In this document: positions 24,963-33,559 of the stretch, in pieces
Layout: the number at the start of each line of letters is the position of its first letter
How positions within the stretch are numbered: position 1 is the stretch's first letter
Assembly: GCA_944385445.1 (NCBI GenBank)
Contig: CALWXF010000001.1
Span: forward strand, 372,001 to 436,000
Direction: 5' to 3'
Source of the DNA: an uncultured Oscillospiraceae bacterium
Lineage (GTDB): Bacteria; Bacillota; Clostridia; Oscillospirales; Oscillospiraceae
DNA: 64,000 nucleotides
Program-made: the position numbers and the translations under genes
The notes under the pieces: generated by a model
Told to the model about the DNA's origin: nothing
Seen by the model: the letters and a program-made list of their open reading frames with translations, nothing else
Database searches by the model: none

Positions 24963-27032
24963 TTATTCTTCCGCCATGGCCTTAGCAGCGGCGATGGCCT
25001 TCTCCTGGGCGGCGGGCGGACAGTCCTCATAGCGGACGAAGTGGAACACGAAGGAGCCACGGGACTGGGTCATGGCCCGCAGGTCGATGGCGTAGGTCAT
25101 CATCTCGGCCATAGGCACCTCAGCGGTGATGATCTGGCTGCCGTCGTTGGTGGGGTCCATACCCATGACACGGCCACGGCGCTTGTTGAGGTCGCCGATG
25201 ACGTCGCCCATGTAGTTGTCGGGCACGGTGACCTTCAGCTCACCCACAGGCTCCATGAGCACAGGAGAGGCCTCGGGCAGAGCGGCCTTGTATGCCAGCT
25301 GGGCGGCGGTCTTGAAGGCGATTTCGGAGGAGTCCACCGGGTGGTAGCTTCCGTCGTACAGAGTGGCCTTCAGATTCACCACGGGGTAGCCAGCCAACAC
25401 GCCGTGGACGCAGGCTTCCCGCAGACCCTTTTCCACGGCGGGGAAGAAGTTCTTGGGCACGGAGCCGCCGAACACCTCTTCGCAGAACTCCAGCTCCTCG
25501 TTGGGACCGGGCTCGAAGCGAATCCACACGTCACCGAACTGGCCGGAACCACCGGTCTGCTTCTTATGGCGGCCCTGCTTGGACACGCTCTTGCGAATCT
25601 TTTCACGATAGGCCACACGGGGCTCGCTGAGCTCCACTTCCACGCCGAAGCGGCTCTTGAGCTTGCTCACCAGCACGTCCATCTGGATGTCGCCGGCGGT
25701 GGTCACCACCATCTGGTGGGTCTCGGCGTTGTTCACCACCCGGAAGGTGGGGTCCTCCTCGTTGAGGCGGGAAAGACCTGCGGCGATCTTATCCTCCTGG
25801 CCACGGACCTTGGGGGCGATGGCCTTGGAGTAGTTGGGCTCGGCGAAGGGCAGGGGGTCCAACTTCATGAACTTACGGGCGTCACACAGGGTGTCGCCGG
25901 TCTTGACCTTGTCCATCTTTCCGATGGCGCCGATGTCGCCGCACATGAGCTCCTTGACCTCGGTGTTCTTCTTGCCGGTCATCACATACAGACGGCCCAG
26001 CTTTTCATTGTTGCCGGTATTGGTGTTCACCAGGGTCATGTCGGGAGACAGGTGGTCGGAGAGCACCTTGACGAAGGAGAACTTGCCGTACTGGTCAGCC
26101 ATGGTCTTAAAGACGTAGGCGGCGGGCACAGCGCCCTGGGAGACGATGAACTCGGCGGGCTCGCCCTCTCGGTCGGTACCCATGGCGGGAATGCCTTCCA
26201 GAGGAGTGGGGAGCAGGTCGATGATCAGGTCCAGCAGCATCATGGTGCCCAGGCCGGTGTAGGCGGAGCCGCACAGCACGGGGACGATGGAGCCGTCTTT
26301 GACGCCGGCCTTCAGGCCCTGCACCACCTCGGCGTAGGTGAAGGGCTCGCCGGAGAAGTATTTGTCCATGAATTCCTCGCTGGTCTCAGCGACAGACTCC
26401 ATGAGTTTTTCGTAAATTTCTTCAATGACAGGAACCTTGTCCTCGGGGACCTCGATCTCCACACGCTTGCCGTCGTGGAGCTCGAAGGCTCTCTTGTGGA
26501 GCACGTCGGCGATGCCAGTGACCTTCTTGTTCTCGTCCCAGATGGGGACCACCATGGGGGCGATGTTCTTGCCAAAGTGCTCACGGAGGGTATCGAAGGC
26601 AGAGTTAAAATCCACATTGTCTTCGTCCATTTTGGAGATGTAGATCAACCGGGGCATCTTCCGCTCATTGAGCAGCTTCCAGGCCCGCTCGGTGCCCACA
26701 GACAGGCCGCCCTTGGCAGCGCACACCAGAATACCGGCGTCGGCCACAGACAGGCACTCCACCACTTCACCGGCAAAATCGAAGTTACCGGGGGTGTCCA
26801 GCACGTTGATCTTACAACCGTTATATTCCACAGGAATCACAGAGGCGGAGATGGAGATCTGACGCTTGATTTCCTCGGGATCGTAGTCGCTGACGGTGTT
26901 GCCGTCGGAGGTCTTACCCAGACGGTCGATGACGCCGGTCGTACGCAGGAAGCTCTCCACCAGAGTGGTCTTTCCGTTACCACCGTGACCCAACAGACAG
27001 ATGTTTCGAATTGCATGCGGAGAATAGCTCAT
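24963..27032 (-). CDS. Elongation factor G-like translational GTPase (divergent paralogue)
   Basis: The 689-residue protein has the five-domain EF-G layout, but its GTPase motifs depart from canonical EF-G. G1 is GHGGNGKTT (residues 15-23) instead of GHIDAGKTT. G3 is DTPGNFDF, so the catalytic histidine of DTPGH is an asparagine. G4 is SKMD instead of NKMD. Domain IV and V signatures are EF-G-like (RHKKQTGGSGQFGDVWIRFE, and RRGRVMGMDPTNDGSQII near the end). This matches the EF-G-like group common in Clostridia whose function is not settled. Start ATG 27032 follows TTAAGGAGTGG. It is a single-gene unit with its own promoter and terminator, not in the rps/tuf operon. Confidence 0.9.
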   Translation of the reverse strand: MSYSPHAIRNICLLGHGGNGKTTLVESFLRTTGVIDRLGKTSDGNTVSDYDPEEIKRQISISASVIPVEYNGCKINVLDTPGNFDFAGEVVECLSVADAGILVCAAKGGLSVGTERAWKLLNERKMPRLIYISKMDEDNVDFNSAFDTLREHFGKNIAPMVVPIWDENKKVTGIADVLHKRAFELHDGKRVEIEVPEDKVPVIEEIYEKLMESVAETSEEFMDKYFSGEPFTYAEVVQGLKAGVKDGSIVPVLCGSAYTGLGTMMLLDLIIDLLPTPLEGIPAMGTDREGEPAEFIVSQGAVPAAYVFKTMADQYGKFSFVKVLSDHLSPDMTLVNTNTGNNEKLGRLYVMTGKKNTEVKELMCGDIGAIGKMDKVKTGDTLCDARKFMKLDPLPFAEPNYSKAIAPKVRGQEDKIAAGLSRLNEEDPTFRVVNNAETHQMVVTTAGDIQMDVLVSKLKSRFGVEVELSEPRVAYREKIRKSVSKQGRHKKQTGGSGQFGDVWIRFEPGPNEELEFCEEVFGGSVPKNFFPAVEKGLREACVHGVLAGYPVVNLKATLYDGSYHPVDSSEIAFKTAAQLAYKAALPEASPVLMEPVGELKVTVPDNYMGDVIGDLNKRRGRVMGMDPTNDGSQIITAEVPMAEMMTYAIDLRAMTQSRGSFVFHFVRYEDCPPAAQEKAIAAAKAMAEE

Positions 27033-27092
27033 GTTTGTTCCACTCCTTAATCTTTGCCATTTGCGCCATTCCCGGGGAATGGGCTTGAATGA

Positions 27093-27121
27093 ATTATACA
27101 ATGGTGTTCCATAAAATGCAA
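27093..27121 (-). promoter_or_regulatory. Sigma-A promoter for the EF-G-like gene
   Basis: On the minus strand TTGCAT, 17-bp spacer, perfect TATAAT; about 55 nt leader. Confidence 0.7.
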
Positions 27122-27224
27122 TGGTAATTTGACAAAATGACGAAAACTTTTTAACGCTACTGTGAGAAATACACCTGAGTTCGTAAAGGAAAAAAGGTTT
27201 ACGCACGTTGGGGGAGAAGAAAAA

Positions 27225-27256
27225 ATACAGGTTTTACCTGGCGGCAAAACCTGTAT
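27225..27256 (-). terminator. Terminator after the anti-sigma gene
   Basis: A perfect 11-bp inverted repeat ATACAGGTTTT / AAAACCTGTAT, followed on the minus strand by TTTTTCTTC. It closes the dusB-sigma-antisigma run. Confidence 0.8.
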
Positions 27257-27319
27257 GAGAGTGGTAAAAATTCGATTGTCGAGGGGTGGGAAATTGGGGA
27301 GAATGACGAAATATGCCCC

Positions 27320-27964
27320 TCAGGCCTGGGGCCAGACCACGGCGATGTCGCCGCTGCCGTCGGGCTGGGCGGCATCAGCCTGGGTGTAGGCCACGCCGGA
27401 CTGGTCCAGCTGGGAGGCCAGGGCAGTGGCAGTATCAGGGTCCGCCACACAGCACAGATATCCTCCCTCCAGGGTGGAGATGGGGAGGTCACCCAGCAGC
27501 TCCTGGGCCTCCTGGGGCAGAGGGGCGGAGAGGAGCAGCACCGTGTCGCCGCCGGGCACCGACAGCTTCTGGGGCTGGACGGAGAAGACGGCGGGGGCGA
27601 TGCCGGGATTGGAACGGGCGGCCACCGGGGAGGGGGGGTTCTGGCTTTGGTGGAAGGAGGAATAGCCCAGAGCCACCACCAGGGCCAGACAGGCGGCCAG
27701 AGCGCCGCAGGCCTTCCCAGCTCGGGGGAAGCGGAGGACTGGGGCAGTCTGCCGGGGCAGGCCCTCCAGAATCTGCTGGTGCAGTTGGGGGGGCATATCC
27801 GGGGTCAGGCGGTGCAGGTCTCCGCTGAGTTGGGACAGCTCCCCATAGAGTTGGGCGCAGGAAGGGCAGGTGTTCAGATGCGCTTCCAGCTGGGCGTGTT
27901 GGGCAGGGGTCAGCTCGCCGTCCAGGTCGGCACTGATCCACTCCAGATAGGTCTCATGTACCAT
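27320..27964 (-). CDS. Anti-sigma factor with zinc-finger (RsiW-like) N-terminus
   Basis: The 214-residue protein starts MVHETYLEWISADLDGELTP. Its zinc-binding anti-sigma motif HLNTCPSC (His, then CxxC) lies near residues 29-36, one membrane helix sits around residue 90 (GALAACLALVVALGYSSF), and an extracytoplasmic part of about 110 residues follows. This is the architecture of RsiW-type anti-sigma factors released by regulated proteolysis. A longer in-frame start at 28018 exists, but it lacks a ribosome site and gives an atypical N-terminus; AAAGGA and GAAGG precede 27964. It follows its sigma gene directly on the same strand. Confidence 0.8.
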   Translation of the reverse strand: MVHETYLEWISADLDGELTPAQHAQLEAHLNTCPSCAQLYGELSQLSGDLHRLTPDMPPQLHQQILEGLPRQTAPVLRFPRAGKACGALAACLALVVALGYSSFHQSQNPPSPVAARSNPGIAPAVFSVQPQKLSVPGGDTVLLLSAPLPQEAQELLGDLPISTLEGGYLCCVADPDTATALASQLDQSGVAYTQADAAQPDGSGDIAVVWPQA

Positions 27965-28019
27965 GCCCTTCACCGTCCTTTCATAGGTAATTTCATCTCT
28001 TCGTACCATTAGACGCATC

Positions 28020-28589
28020 TCAGGGGGAAAAGTTCCCGCTTTGGCGCAAATAATTTGCCAGAGCCAGCCGGGCCCGGGCCAGCCGGGACTTCACCGTCCC
28101 GTCGGACAGGCCCAGAATGGCCCCAATCTCCTGGTAGGACAGGCCATTGATCTCCCGCAGCACCAGGATGCGGCGGTGCTCTTGGGACAGCTGTGCAAGC
28201 CCCTGCTCCAGGGCGGTCATTTTCTCTCCCCGCTCCAGGTGCTCCTGGGGGGAGGGGCCGGGGTGGGGCAGCTGCTGGGCCAGAGACAGGCTCTCCTCAT
28301 CGTCCAGAGAGGTGTCCCCCCGCCGCTTTTTTTCCCGGCGCAGCAGGTCCAGACAGGCGTTGTCGGTGAGGCGGTAGAGCCAGGTGGAAAAGCTGCTCTC
28401 ACCCCGGAAGGTGGGCAGGGCCCGCCACGCCTTCCAAAAGACCTCCTGGGTCACGTCGGCGGCGTCCTCCCGGTTGCCCACCAGGCGCAAGGCCTGGTGG
28501 TAGACCACCGTCTCATAGCGTTCCACCAGGTGGGCGAAGGCCTGGGTATCTCCCTGAGCGGCCTGGCTGATCCACTCCTGTTCTTCCAC
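28020..28589 (-). CDS. ECF-type RNA polymerase sigma factor (SigW-like)
   Basis: The roughly 189-residue ECF sigma factor has region 2 with VYHQALRLVGNREDAADVTQ and FSTWLYRLTDNACLDLLRRE, a variable linker, and region 4 with LSQEHRRILVLREINGLSYQ and an HTH that includes LGLSDGTVKSRLARARLAL. I place the start at GTG 28589, eight bases after AGGAGG; GTG 28598 abuts the ribosome site. The cognate anti-sigma is the next gene. The dusB stop lies 36 bp upstream, so all three may share a transcript. Confidence 0.88.
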   Translation of the reverse strand: MEEQEWISQAAQGDTQAFAHLVERYETVVYHQALRLVGNREDAADVTQEVFWKAWRALPTFRGESSFSTWLYRLTDNACLDLLRREKKRRGDTSLDDEESLSLAQQLPHPGPSPQEHLERGEKMTALEQGLAQLSQEHRRILVLREINGLSYQEIGAILGLSDGTVKSRLARARLALANYLRQSGNFSP

Positions 28590-28624
28590 ATTCCTCACCT
28601 CCTGCGTGGAAATTTTCTACTCCA

Positions 28625-29596
28625 TCAGCACAGGTCCCGGCGAATGCCAGCCGTGACCTTGTAAAAATCCTCTGCCGTGGACATGGAGCAGATCTGCTCC
28701 TTCCAGTACCCGGCGTAGGGCACCCCTTTCAGGTACCAGGCGTAGTGGCGGCGCATCTCCAGGCAGGCGATGCGCTCCCCCTTGTGGGCCATGGCCAGCT
28801 CAAACTGGCGCACGGCCACGTCGCAGCGCTGGGCCAGGGGGGGCGTCTCGGGCACCTCCCGGCCCTCCACGGCGGCGGCGCACTGCTCCAGCAGCCAGGG
28901 GTTTCCAAAACAGCCCCGGCCAATCATCACCATGTCCGCCCCGGTGTAGGACAGAGCCCGCACGGCGTCTTTGGCGGAAAAAATGTCCCCGTTGGCCACC
29001 ACCGGGATGGACACGGCCTGTTTGACCTCCCGGATATAGTCCCAGTTGGCGGTGCCGGAGTACATCTGGGTGCGGGTGCGGCCGTGGACGGCCACGGCGG
29101 CCACTCCCACATCCTCCATGCGCCGGGCAAACTCCACACAGTTGATGGAGCCCTTGTCCCAGCCCAGGCGGAACTTGACGGTGACGGGCTTTCCAGCTGC
29201 CCCCCGCACCACGGCGGCGGCCACCCGGGCGGCCTTCTCCGGGTCTTTCATCAGAGCGGAGCCGTCCCCGGACCCGGCGATCTTGGGCACGGGACAGCCC
29301 ATGTTGATGTCGATGATGTCCGCCCCGGACTGCTCCAGGGCCAGGGCAGCGCCCTTTTCCATGGCGGCCTCCTCGCTGCCGAAAATCTGGACGGCACAGG
29401 GGTGTTCCCCCTGGCCCAGGGTGAGGAGGGAGAAAGTCTTTTTATCTCCATAGCACAGGGCCTTGGCGCTGACCATCTCGGTGACGGTATAGCAGCCGGA
29501 CAGCTCCCGGCACACCGTGCGGAAGGCCACGTCGGTGACCCCCGCCATGGGAGCCAGCACGATTTTGGTGTTCAGTTCAACATTGCCTATTTTCAC
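28625..29596 (-). CDS. dusB: tRNA-dihydrouridine synthase B
   Basis: The 323-residue FMN enzyme reduces uridines in the tRNA D-loop. The TIM-barrel N-terminus reads LNTKIVLAPMAGVTDVAFRT, followed by DINMGCPVPKIAGSGDGSAL with its catalytic cysteine region, then VKFRLGWDKGSINCVEFA, HGRTRTQMYSGTANW and ANGDIFSAKDA; GADMVMIGRGCFGNPWL closes the barrel. I start at GTG 29596, eight bases after AAAGGAG, where homologues begin; the ATG at 29626 gives ten extra residues without a ribosome site. It leads the sigma/anti-sigma run on the minus strand. Confidence 0.94.
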   Translation of the reverse strand: MKIGNVELNTKIVLAPMAGVTDVAFRTVCRELSGCYTVTEMVSAKALCYGDKKTFSLLTLGQGEHPCAVQIFGSEEAAMEKGAALALEQSGADIIDINMGCPVPKIAGSGDGSALMKDPEKAARVAAAVVRGAAGKPVTVKFRLGWDKGSINCVEFARRMEDVGVAAVAVHGRTRTQMYSGTANWDYIREVKQAVSIPVVANGDIFSAKDAVRALSYTGADMVMIGRGCFGNPWLLEQCAAAVEGREVPETPPLAQRCDVAVRQFELAMAHKGERIACLEMRRHYAWYLKGVPYAGYWKEQICSMSTAEDFYKVTAGIRRDLC

Positions 29597-29730
29597 AAAG
29601 CGTTCTCCTTTGCTCATCAATGCCACCCATCATACCACAGATTGCACCACCGGGCAAGACAGGTTACGACCTCCTTCTTGACAATTGGGGGCTATAATGG
29701 CCCAAACTGGACGAATGCGAGGGATTCACT

Positions 29731-32055
29731 ATGACGGGGAAAGAAGGAGCACTGGGCCGGGTTTGGTCGAAGGGGCGGCGGGAGATGCCGCTGAAGGCAC
29801 GACTGGGAGAGTGCGCCATTGCGTTTTTGCTCACCGCCACCCTTACCGGGGCGGAATTTTTGGAGGGACATGCCTTCTTCGCACTGGCCCTGGTGGCGGT
29901 ATGGGGGCCGGGCTGGGAGGGAATCTGCGCCCTGCTGGGGGCCTCCCTGGGCTACTTATCCTTCCTGGGATTCGTGGGCGGGCTTCGCTACATCGCCGCT
30001 TCCATGATGGTATACGCCGTGGCCCTGGCCGTGGGGGAGTTCCGCCTCTACCGGAAGAGCTGGTTTATGCCTCTGATGGCCGCCCTGCTCAACGGGGCGG
30101 TGGGGTTTGTCTACCAGTCTCCTCTGGGGTGGGACAGGGCGACCATCGCCTCCTACCTGGCGGAGCTGGCCCTCACGGCGGCGGTGGTGTACTGCTACCG
30201 TCAGGCCATGACGGTGCGCACCCAGAGCCGCAGTGGCCCCTGGACCCCGGCCCAGACGGCAGGGGTGCTGGTGCTGGGTGGCACCGTAATGATGACCCTG
30301 GCCCGGGTGATGCTGGGCGGGGTGGTGTCCCTGGGTCGGGTGCTGTGCGTGCTGATCGTAATGACAGCCGCCTGGAAGGGGGGCGTGGGGGTTGGCGCTA
30401 CCGCCGGTGTGGTGGCGGGGGTGGCCATGGACGCCGCCCAGGGCACCTTGCCCTACGGCACCCTCCTCTACGCCCTGCCTGGCCTGCTGGCCGGGGCCTG
30501 TTGGGAGCGGGGGCGGCTGGTGTGCGCTCTGGTGTACCTATTGACCGGGGGCGTGTCCCTGGTGTGGATGGAGCCGGGGGACAACCTCCAGGCGGTGGGG
30601 CTGGAGCTGGTGCTGGGGGCGGTGCTGTTCCTCCTCCAGCCGGAGGCGCTGGTCAACCGCCTGGGGGCGGTACTCCGCCGGGAAGAGGGGGAGGACATGG
30701 GGCAGCTGGGCCGGGAGCTGGCCGCCCAGCAGCTGCGCCGCACCGCCACCGCCTTCCGGGCGGTGACCGGGGGCCTGCGGGAGGCCTTCACCCCGGTGAT
30801 TCCCAACGACCAGGACACCAGCCGGGTGTTTGACCGGGCTGCCGAAGAGGTGTGCGTCCGCTGCCGCCAGCGGGAGCGGTGCTGGCAGCAGGAGTATCAG
30901 GCCACCCGCACCGCCCTGTCCGACGCCATGACCCCCATGCTGGAGCGGGGGGAGGGCATCCGGGAGGACTTCCCCCTCCATTTCGCCGGGCGGTGCACCC
31001 AATTTGACGCCTTTTTAGGGGCGGCCAACCGGGAGCTGCGCAGCCTGCTGGCCCGGCGGCGGTATGACAGCCGGGTGCGGGAGAGCCGTGCGGCGGTGTG
31101 CGCTCAATATGGGCAGCTGGCCCAGGTGTTGGACCGGGCGGCCGGACGGCTGGACCAGCATCCCCCGGTGGACGCCCGCCGTCAGCGGCTCATGGTCCAG
31201 CGCATGAAGGCCCTGGGTATCCGGGGAAAGTGCTCGGTGACCCAGGACCCCAACGGCCATGTACATATCCAATTGGAGGGTCCGGAGGTGGAGCGGCTGG
31301 TGCAGGGGGGCGAGCTGGCAAAGCTGTCCACCCTGTTGGGGTGCCCTTTACGCCAGGATACCGCTGCCCCCAGGGGCCAGGTGGTGCTGGTACAGCAGGA
31401 GCCTCTGGTGGCGGTGGCGGGGCTGGCGGCGGCCGACCGCAAGGGCCAGTCGGTGAGCGGGGACTGCGGGGCCTGGTTTAAGGATGAGGCCGGGCGGCTG
31501 AACTTCCTGCTCTGTGACGGCATGGGCAGCGGCCCCGCCGCCCGGGAGGACAGCAACTGCGCCCTGGGCCTGCTGGAGAAGTTCCTCCGGGCAGGGCTGG
31601 AGGTGGAGGCCGCTCTGGCCACTGTAGGGGAGGCCTTGGCCCTGCGGGGGGAGGCCCAGGGGGGATTTACCACTGTGGACCTCTTTCAGCTGGACCTGTT
31701 TTCCGGCCGCAGCGCCGTGTATAAGCTGGGGGCCGCCCCCACCTATTTCCGCAAGCCCGGCGGGGTGGAGCGGGTGGTGGGACGGTCCATGCCTGCCGGG
31801 GTGGCCCCCGGCATGAAGGCGGATTCGTTTCCCCAACAGCTGGGCGCAGGGGACTGGGTGGTGCTGGTCAGCGACGGGGTGGTGAGCCCCCGGGAGGACG
31901 GCTGGCTGCGCCGCCTGTTGGCAGACTATGAGGGCTCTTCTCCCCAGGAGCTGGCCGCCCGCATCCTCCAGGAGAGCGGACAGCGGGAGGGCGAGGAGGA
32001 CGACCGCACCGTGATGGTCATTCGTTTGGATGTGCGCCCTCGGGAAGGGGCGTGA
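29731..32055 (+). CDS. spoIIE: Stage II sporulation protein E (PP2C-type phosphatase)
   Basis: The 774-residue protein has an N-terminal membrane domain with about ten helices (residues about 25-290), a central regulatory region with a Cys-containing stretch (CVRCRQRERCWQQEY), and a C-terminal PP2C domain from about residue 570. Phosphatase hallmarks are LLCDGMGSGPAAREDS (metal-binding Asp), GFTTVDLFQLDLFSG, VLVSDGVVSPREDG and the final EDDRTVMVIRL. In spore formers it dephosphorylates SpoIIAA to activate sigma-F in the forespore and joins polar septum assembly. The 3' end overlaps the convergent MocR-type gene by 38 bp. Confidence 0.95.
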   Translation: MTGKEGALGRVWSKGRREMPLKARLGECAIAFLLTATLTGAEFLEGHAFFALALVAVWGPGWEGICALLGASLGYLSFLGFVGGLRYIAASMMVYAVALAVGEFRLYRKSWFMPLMAALLNGAVGFVYQSPLGWDRATIASYLAELALTAAVVYCYRQAMTVRTQSRSGPWTPAQTAGVLVLGGTVMMTLARVMLGGVVSLGRVLCVLIVMTAAWKGGVGVGATAGVVAGVAMDAAQGTLPYGTLLYALPGLLAGACWERGRLVCALVYLLTGGVSLVWMEPGDNLQAVGLELVLGAVLFLLQPEALVNRLGAVLRREEGEDMGQLGRELAAQQLRRTATAFRAVTGGLREAFTPVIPNDQDTSRVFDRAAEEVCVRCRQRERCWQQEYQATRTALSDAMTPMLERGEGIREDFPLHFAGRCTQFDAFLGAANRELRSLLARRRYDSRVRESRAAVCAQYGQLAQVLDRAAGRLDQHPPVDARRQRLMVQRMKALGIRGKCSVTQDPNGHVHIQLEGPEVERLVQGGELAKLSTLLGCPLRQDTAAPRGQVVLVQQEPLVAVAGLAAADRKGQSVSGDCGAWFKDEAGRLNFLLCDGMGSGPAAREDSNCALGLLEKFLRAGLEVEAALATVGEALALRGEAQGGFTTVDLFQLDLFSGRSAVYKLGAAPTYFRKPGGVERVVGRSMPAGVAPGMKADSFPQQLGAGDWVVLVSDGVVSPREDGWLRRLLADYEGSSPQELAARILQESGQREGEEDDRTVMVIRLDVRPREGA

Positions 32056-33433
32056 CCGGGTCCAAAGCCTGACCCAACAAGTTGGCGCACTCCTCCAGCT
32101 GTTCCAGAGGTAGCCCCGCATAGCCCACCACTACGGTGGAGGGGGGCGGGGGGACCTGGTGGCAGTAGCGGCTGAGGGGAGAGACCCGGATGCCGCTGCG
32201 GGCGGCCCGCGCTACCATCTCCCCCTCGGTGAGGTGAGGGGCGGTGAGGAGAAAGTGCAGCCCTGCCCCCTGACCGGACAGGGACAGGTGGGGGAATCGG
32301 GCCAGGGCCTGGGTGAGGATGGAGCATTTGCGGCGGTAGCGGTTGCCGGACCGGCGCAGATGTCGGCTGTACAGCCCCTGGACCAGGAACTGGCGCAGGG
32401 TCTCCTGCTCAAACCGGGAGACGGTACAGGCGCTCTGGGGGAACACCCGGCGATACCGGGCCAGCAGTTCCGGGGGCAGGATAAGGTAGGCCACCCGGAT
32501 GGCGGGGGCGATGGATCGGGAGAAGGTGCCCAGGTAGATGACCCGGCCCCCGGCATCCAGCCCCTGGAGGGCGGGGATGGGCCGGGAGGCGTAGCGAAAC
32601 TCGCTGTCGTAGTCGTCCTCCAGCACATACCGCCCCTCTCTCTGGGCGGCCCAGCGCAGCAGGCGGCTGCGCCGCTCCACCGGCATGGTCACCCCTAAGG
32701 GAAACTGGTGGGAGGGGGTGACGTAGGCCAGCACTGCCTCAGATTGCTCCAGCTCCCGGGGACACATCCCCGAGGCATCCACCGGGATGGAGATGGGGCG
32801 GTGTCCGTGCCGCTCCACCGCCTGCCAGGCGGTGGGGTAGCCCGGGTCCTCCAGAGCCACGGCGCTGCCCTGGGGAAAGAGTTGGAGGAGGAGGGAGAGC
32901 AGGTAGTCCGTCCCCGCTCCCACCACGATCTGCTCCGGGGAGCAGCGCACCCCCCGGTATTGGGCCAGCAGTCCCGCCAAGGCCACCCGCAGCGGCTGGT
33001 CCCCCTGGGGGTGCCCCGGCTGGAGCAGCCCGGGGTTTTGGTACACCGAATCCTTGTTGATGCGGGCCCAGGAGGAGAAGGGGAACACCGAGGTGTCCAC
33101 CGCCGAGGTGGAGCAGTCATACCGCCACTGGGAGGGGGGCGGCGTGGGAGCGGGCAGGTCGGGGACGGCCTGCACCGGCACATCGTGGAGCTGGGCGGCC
33201 ACATAGCCGCTGCGGGGCAGGCTCTTCACATACCCTTCCGCCAGAAGAAGAGAGTAGGCCCCTTCCACCGTGCTCATGCTCACCCCCAGCAGGGCGCACA
33301 GCCGCCGCTTGGAGGGCAGCTTCTTTCCGGGTCCCGGGCGGCCCTGCTGAATCTCCCGGGCCAGGTGCTGGTAGAGCTGTAAATACAGGGGGTGGCCCGG
33401 CTCGAAGACGGGCAGGTGAATAGGGTATTCCAT
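32018..33433 (-). CDS. MocR/PdxR-type regulator (GntR DNA-binding plus aminotransferase-like domain)
   Basis: The 471-residue protein has an N-terminal winged helix (LYLQLYQHLAREIQQGRPGP, then KLPSKRRLCALLGVSMSTVE) fused to a fold-type I aminotransferase domain (residues about 110-470). PLP-site features include VGAGTDYLLSLLLQLF, EDPGYPTAWQ, LEDDYDSEFRYA and the lysine-position region IYLGTFSRSIAPAIRVAYLI. The last reads FSRSIAP where active aminotransferases often have SKxLxP, so the lysine deserves checking. Such proteins usually sense PLP and control vitamin B6 genes. ATG 33433 follows GGAGG. The divergent neighbour is an ECF-transporter S component, its probable target. Confidence 0.88.
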   Translation of the reverse strand: MEYPIHLPVFEPGHPLYLQLYQHLAREIQQGRPGPGKKLPSKRRLCALLGVSMSTVEGAYSLLLAEGYVKSLPRSGYVAAQLHDVPVQAVPDLPAPTPPPSQWRYDCSTSAVDTSVFPFSSWARINKDSVYQNPGLLQPGHPQGDQPLRVALAGLLAQYRGVRCSPEQIVVGAGTDYLLSLLLQLFPQGSAVALEDPGYPTAWQAVERHGHRPISIPVDASGMCPRELEQSEAVLAYVTPSHQFPLGVTMPVERRSRLLRWAAQREGRYVLEDDYDSEFRYASRPIPALQGLDAGGRVIYLGTFSRSIAPAIRVAYLILPPELLARYRRVFPQSACTVSRFEQETLRQFLVQGLYSRHLRRSGNRYRRKCSILTQALARFPHLSLSGQGAGLHFLLTAPHLTEGEMVARAARSGIRVSPLSRYCHQVPPPPSTVVVGYAGLPLEQLEECANLLGQALDPVTPLPEGAHPNE

Positions 33434-33559
33434 AGGCGCCTCCAAACTGACCTGATAAAAAAGAGAAAAACTGGCCATTTTCATGATGTCAGATGGGAGT
33501 ATAATACCACTCAACAACAGCCGCCGTCAACGTGTACGGCGGGAGAGGAGTGGAAAATC

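Noticed and set aside
24906..27050. 714-codon open frame on the plus strand opposite the EF-G-like gene
   Set aside because: Antisense shadow with low-complexity His/Gly/Leu content, while the minus-strand protein has clear EF-G domains.
29678..29698. TTGACA and TATAAT upstream of spoIIE
   Set aside because: Spacing is only 9 bp, too short for a sigma-A promoter. CTTGACAAT loosely resembles a Spo0A box, but matches too few positions to call.
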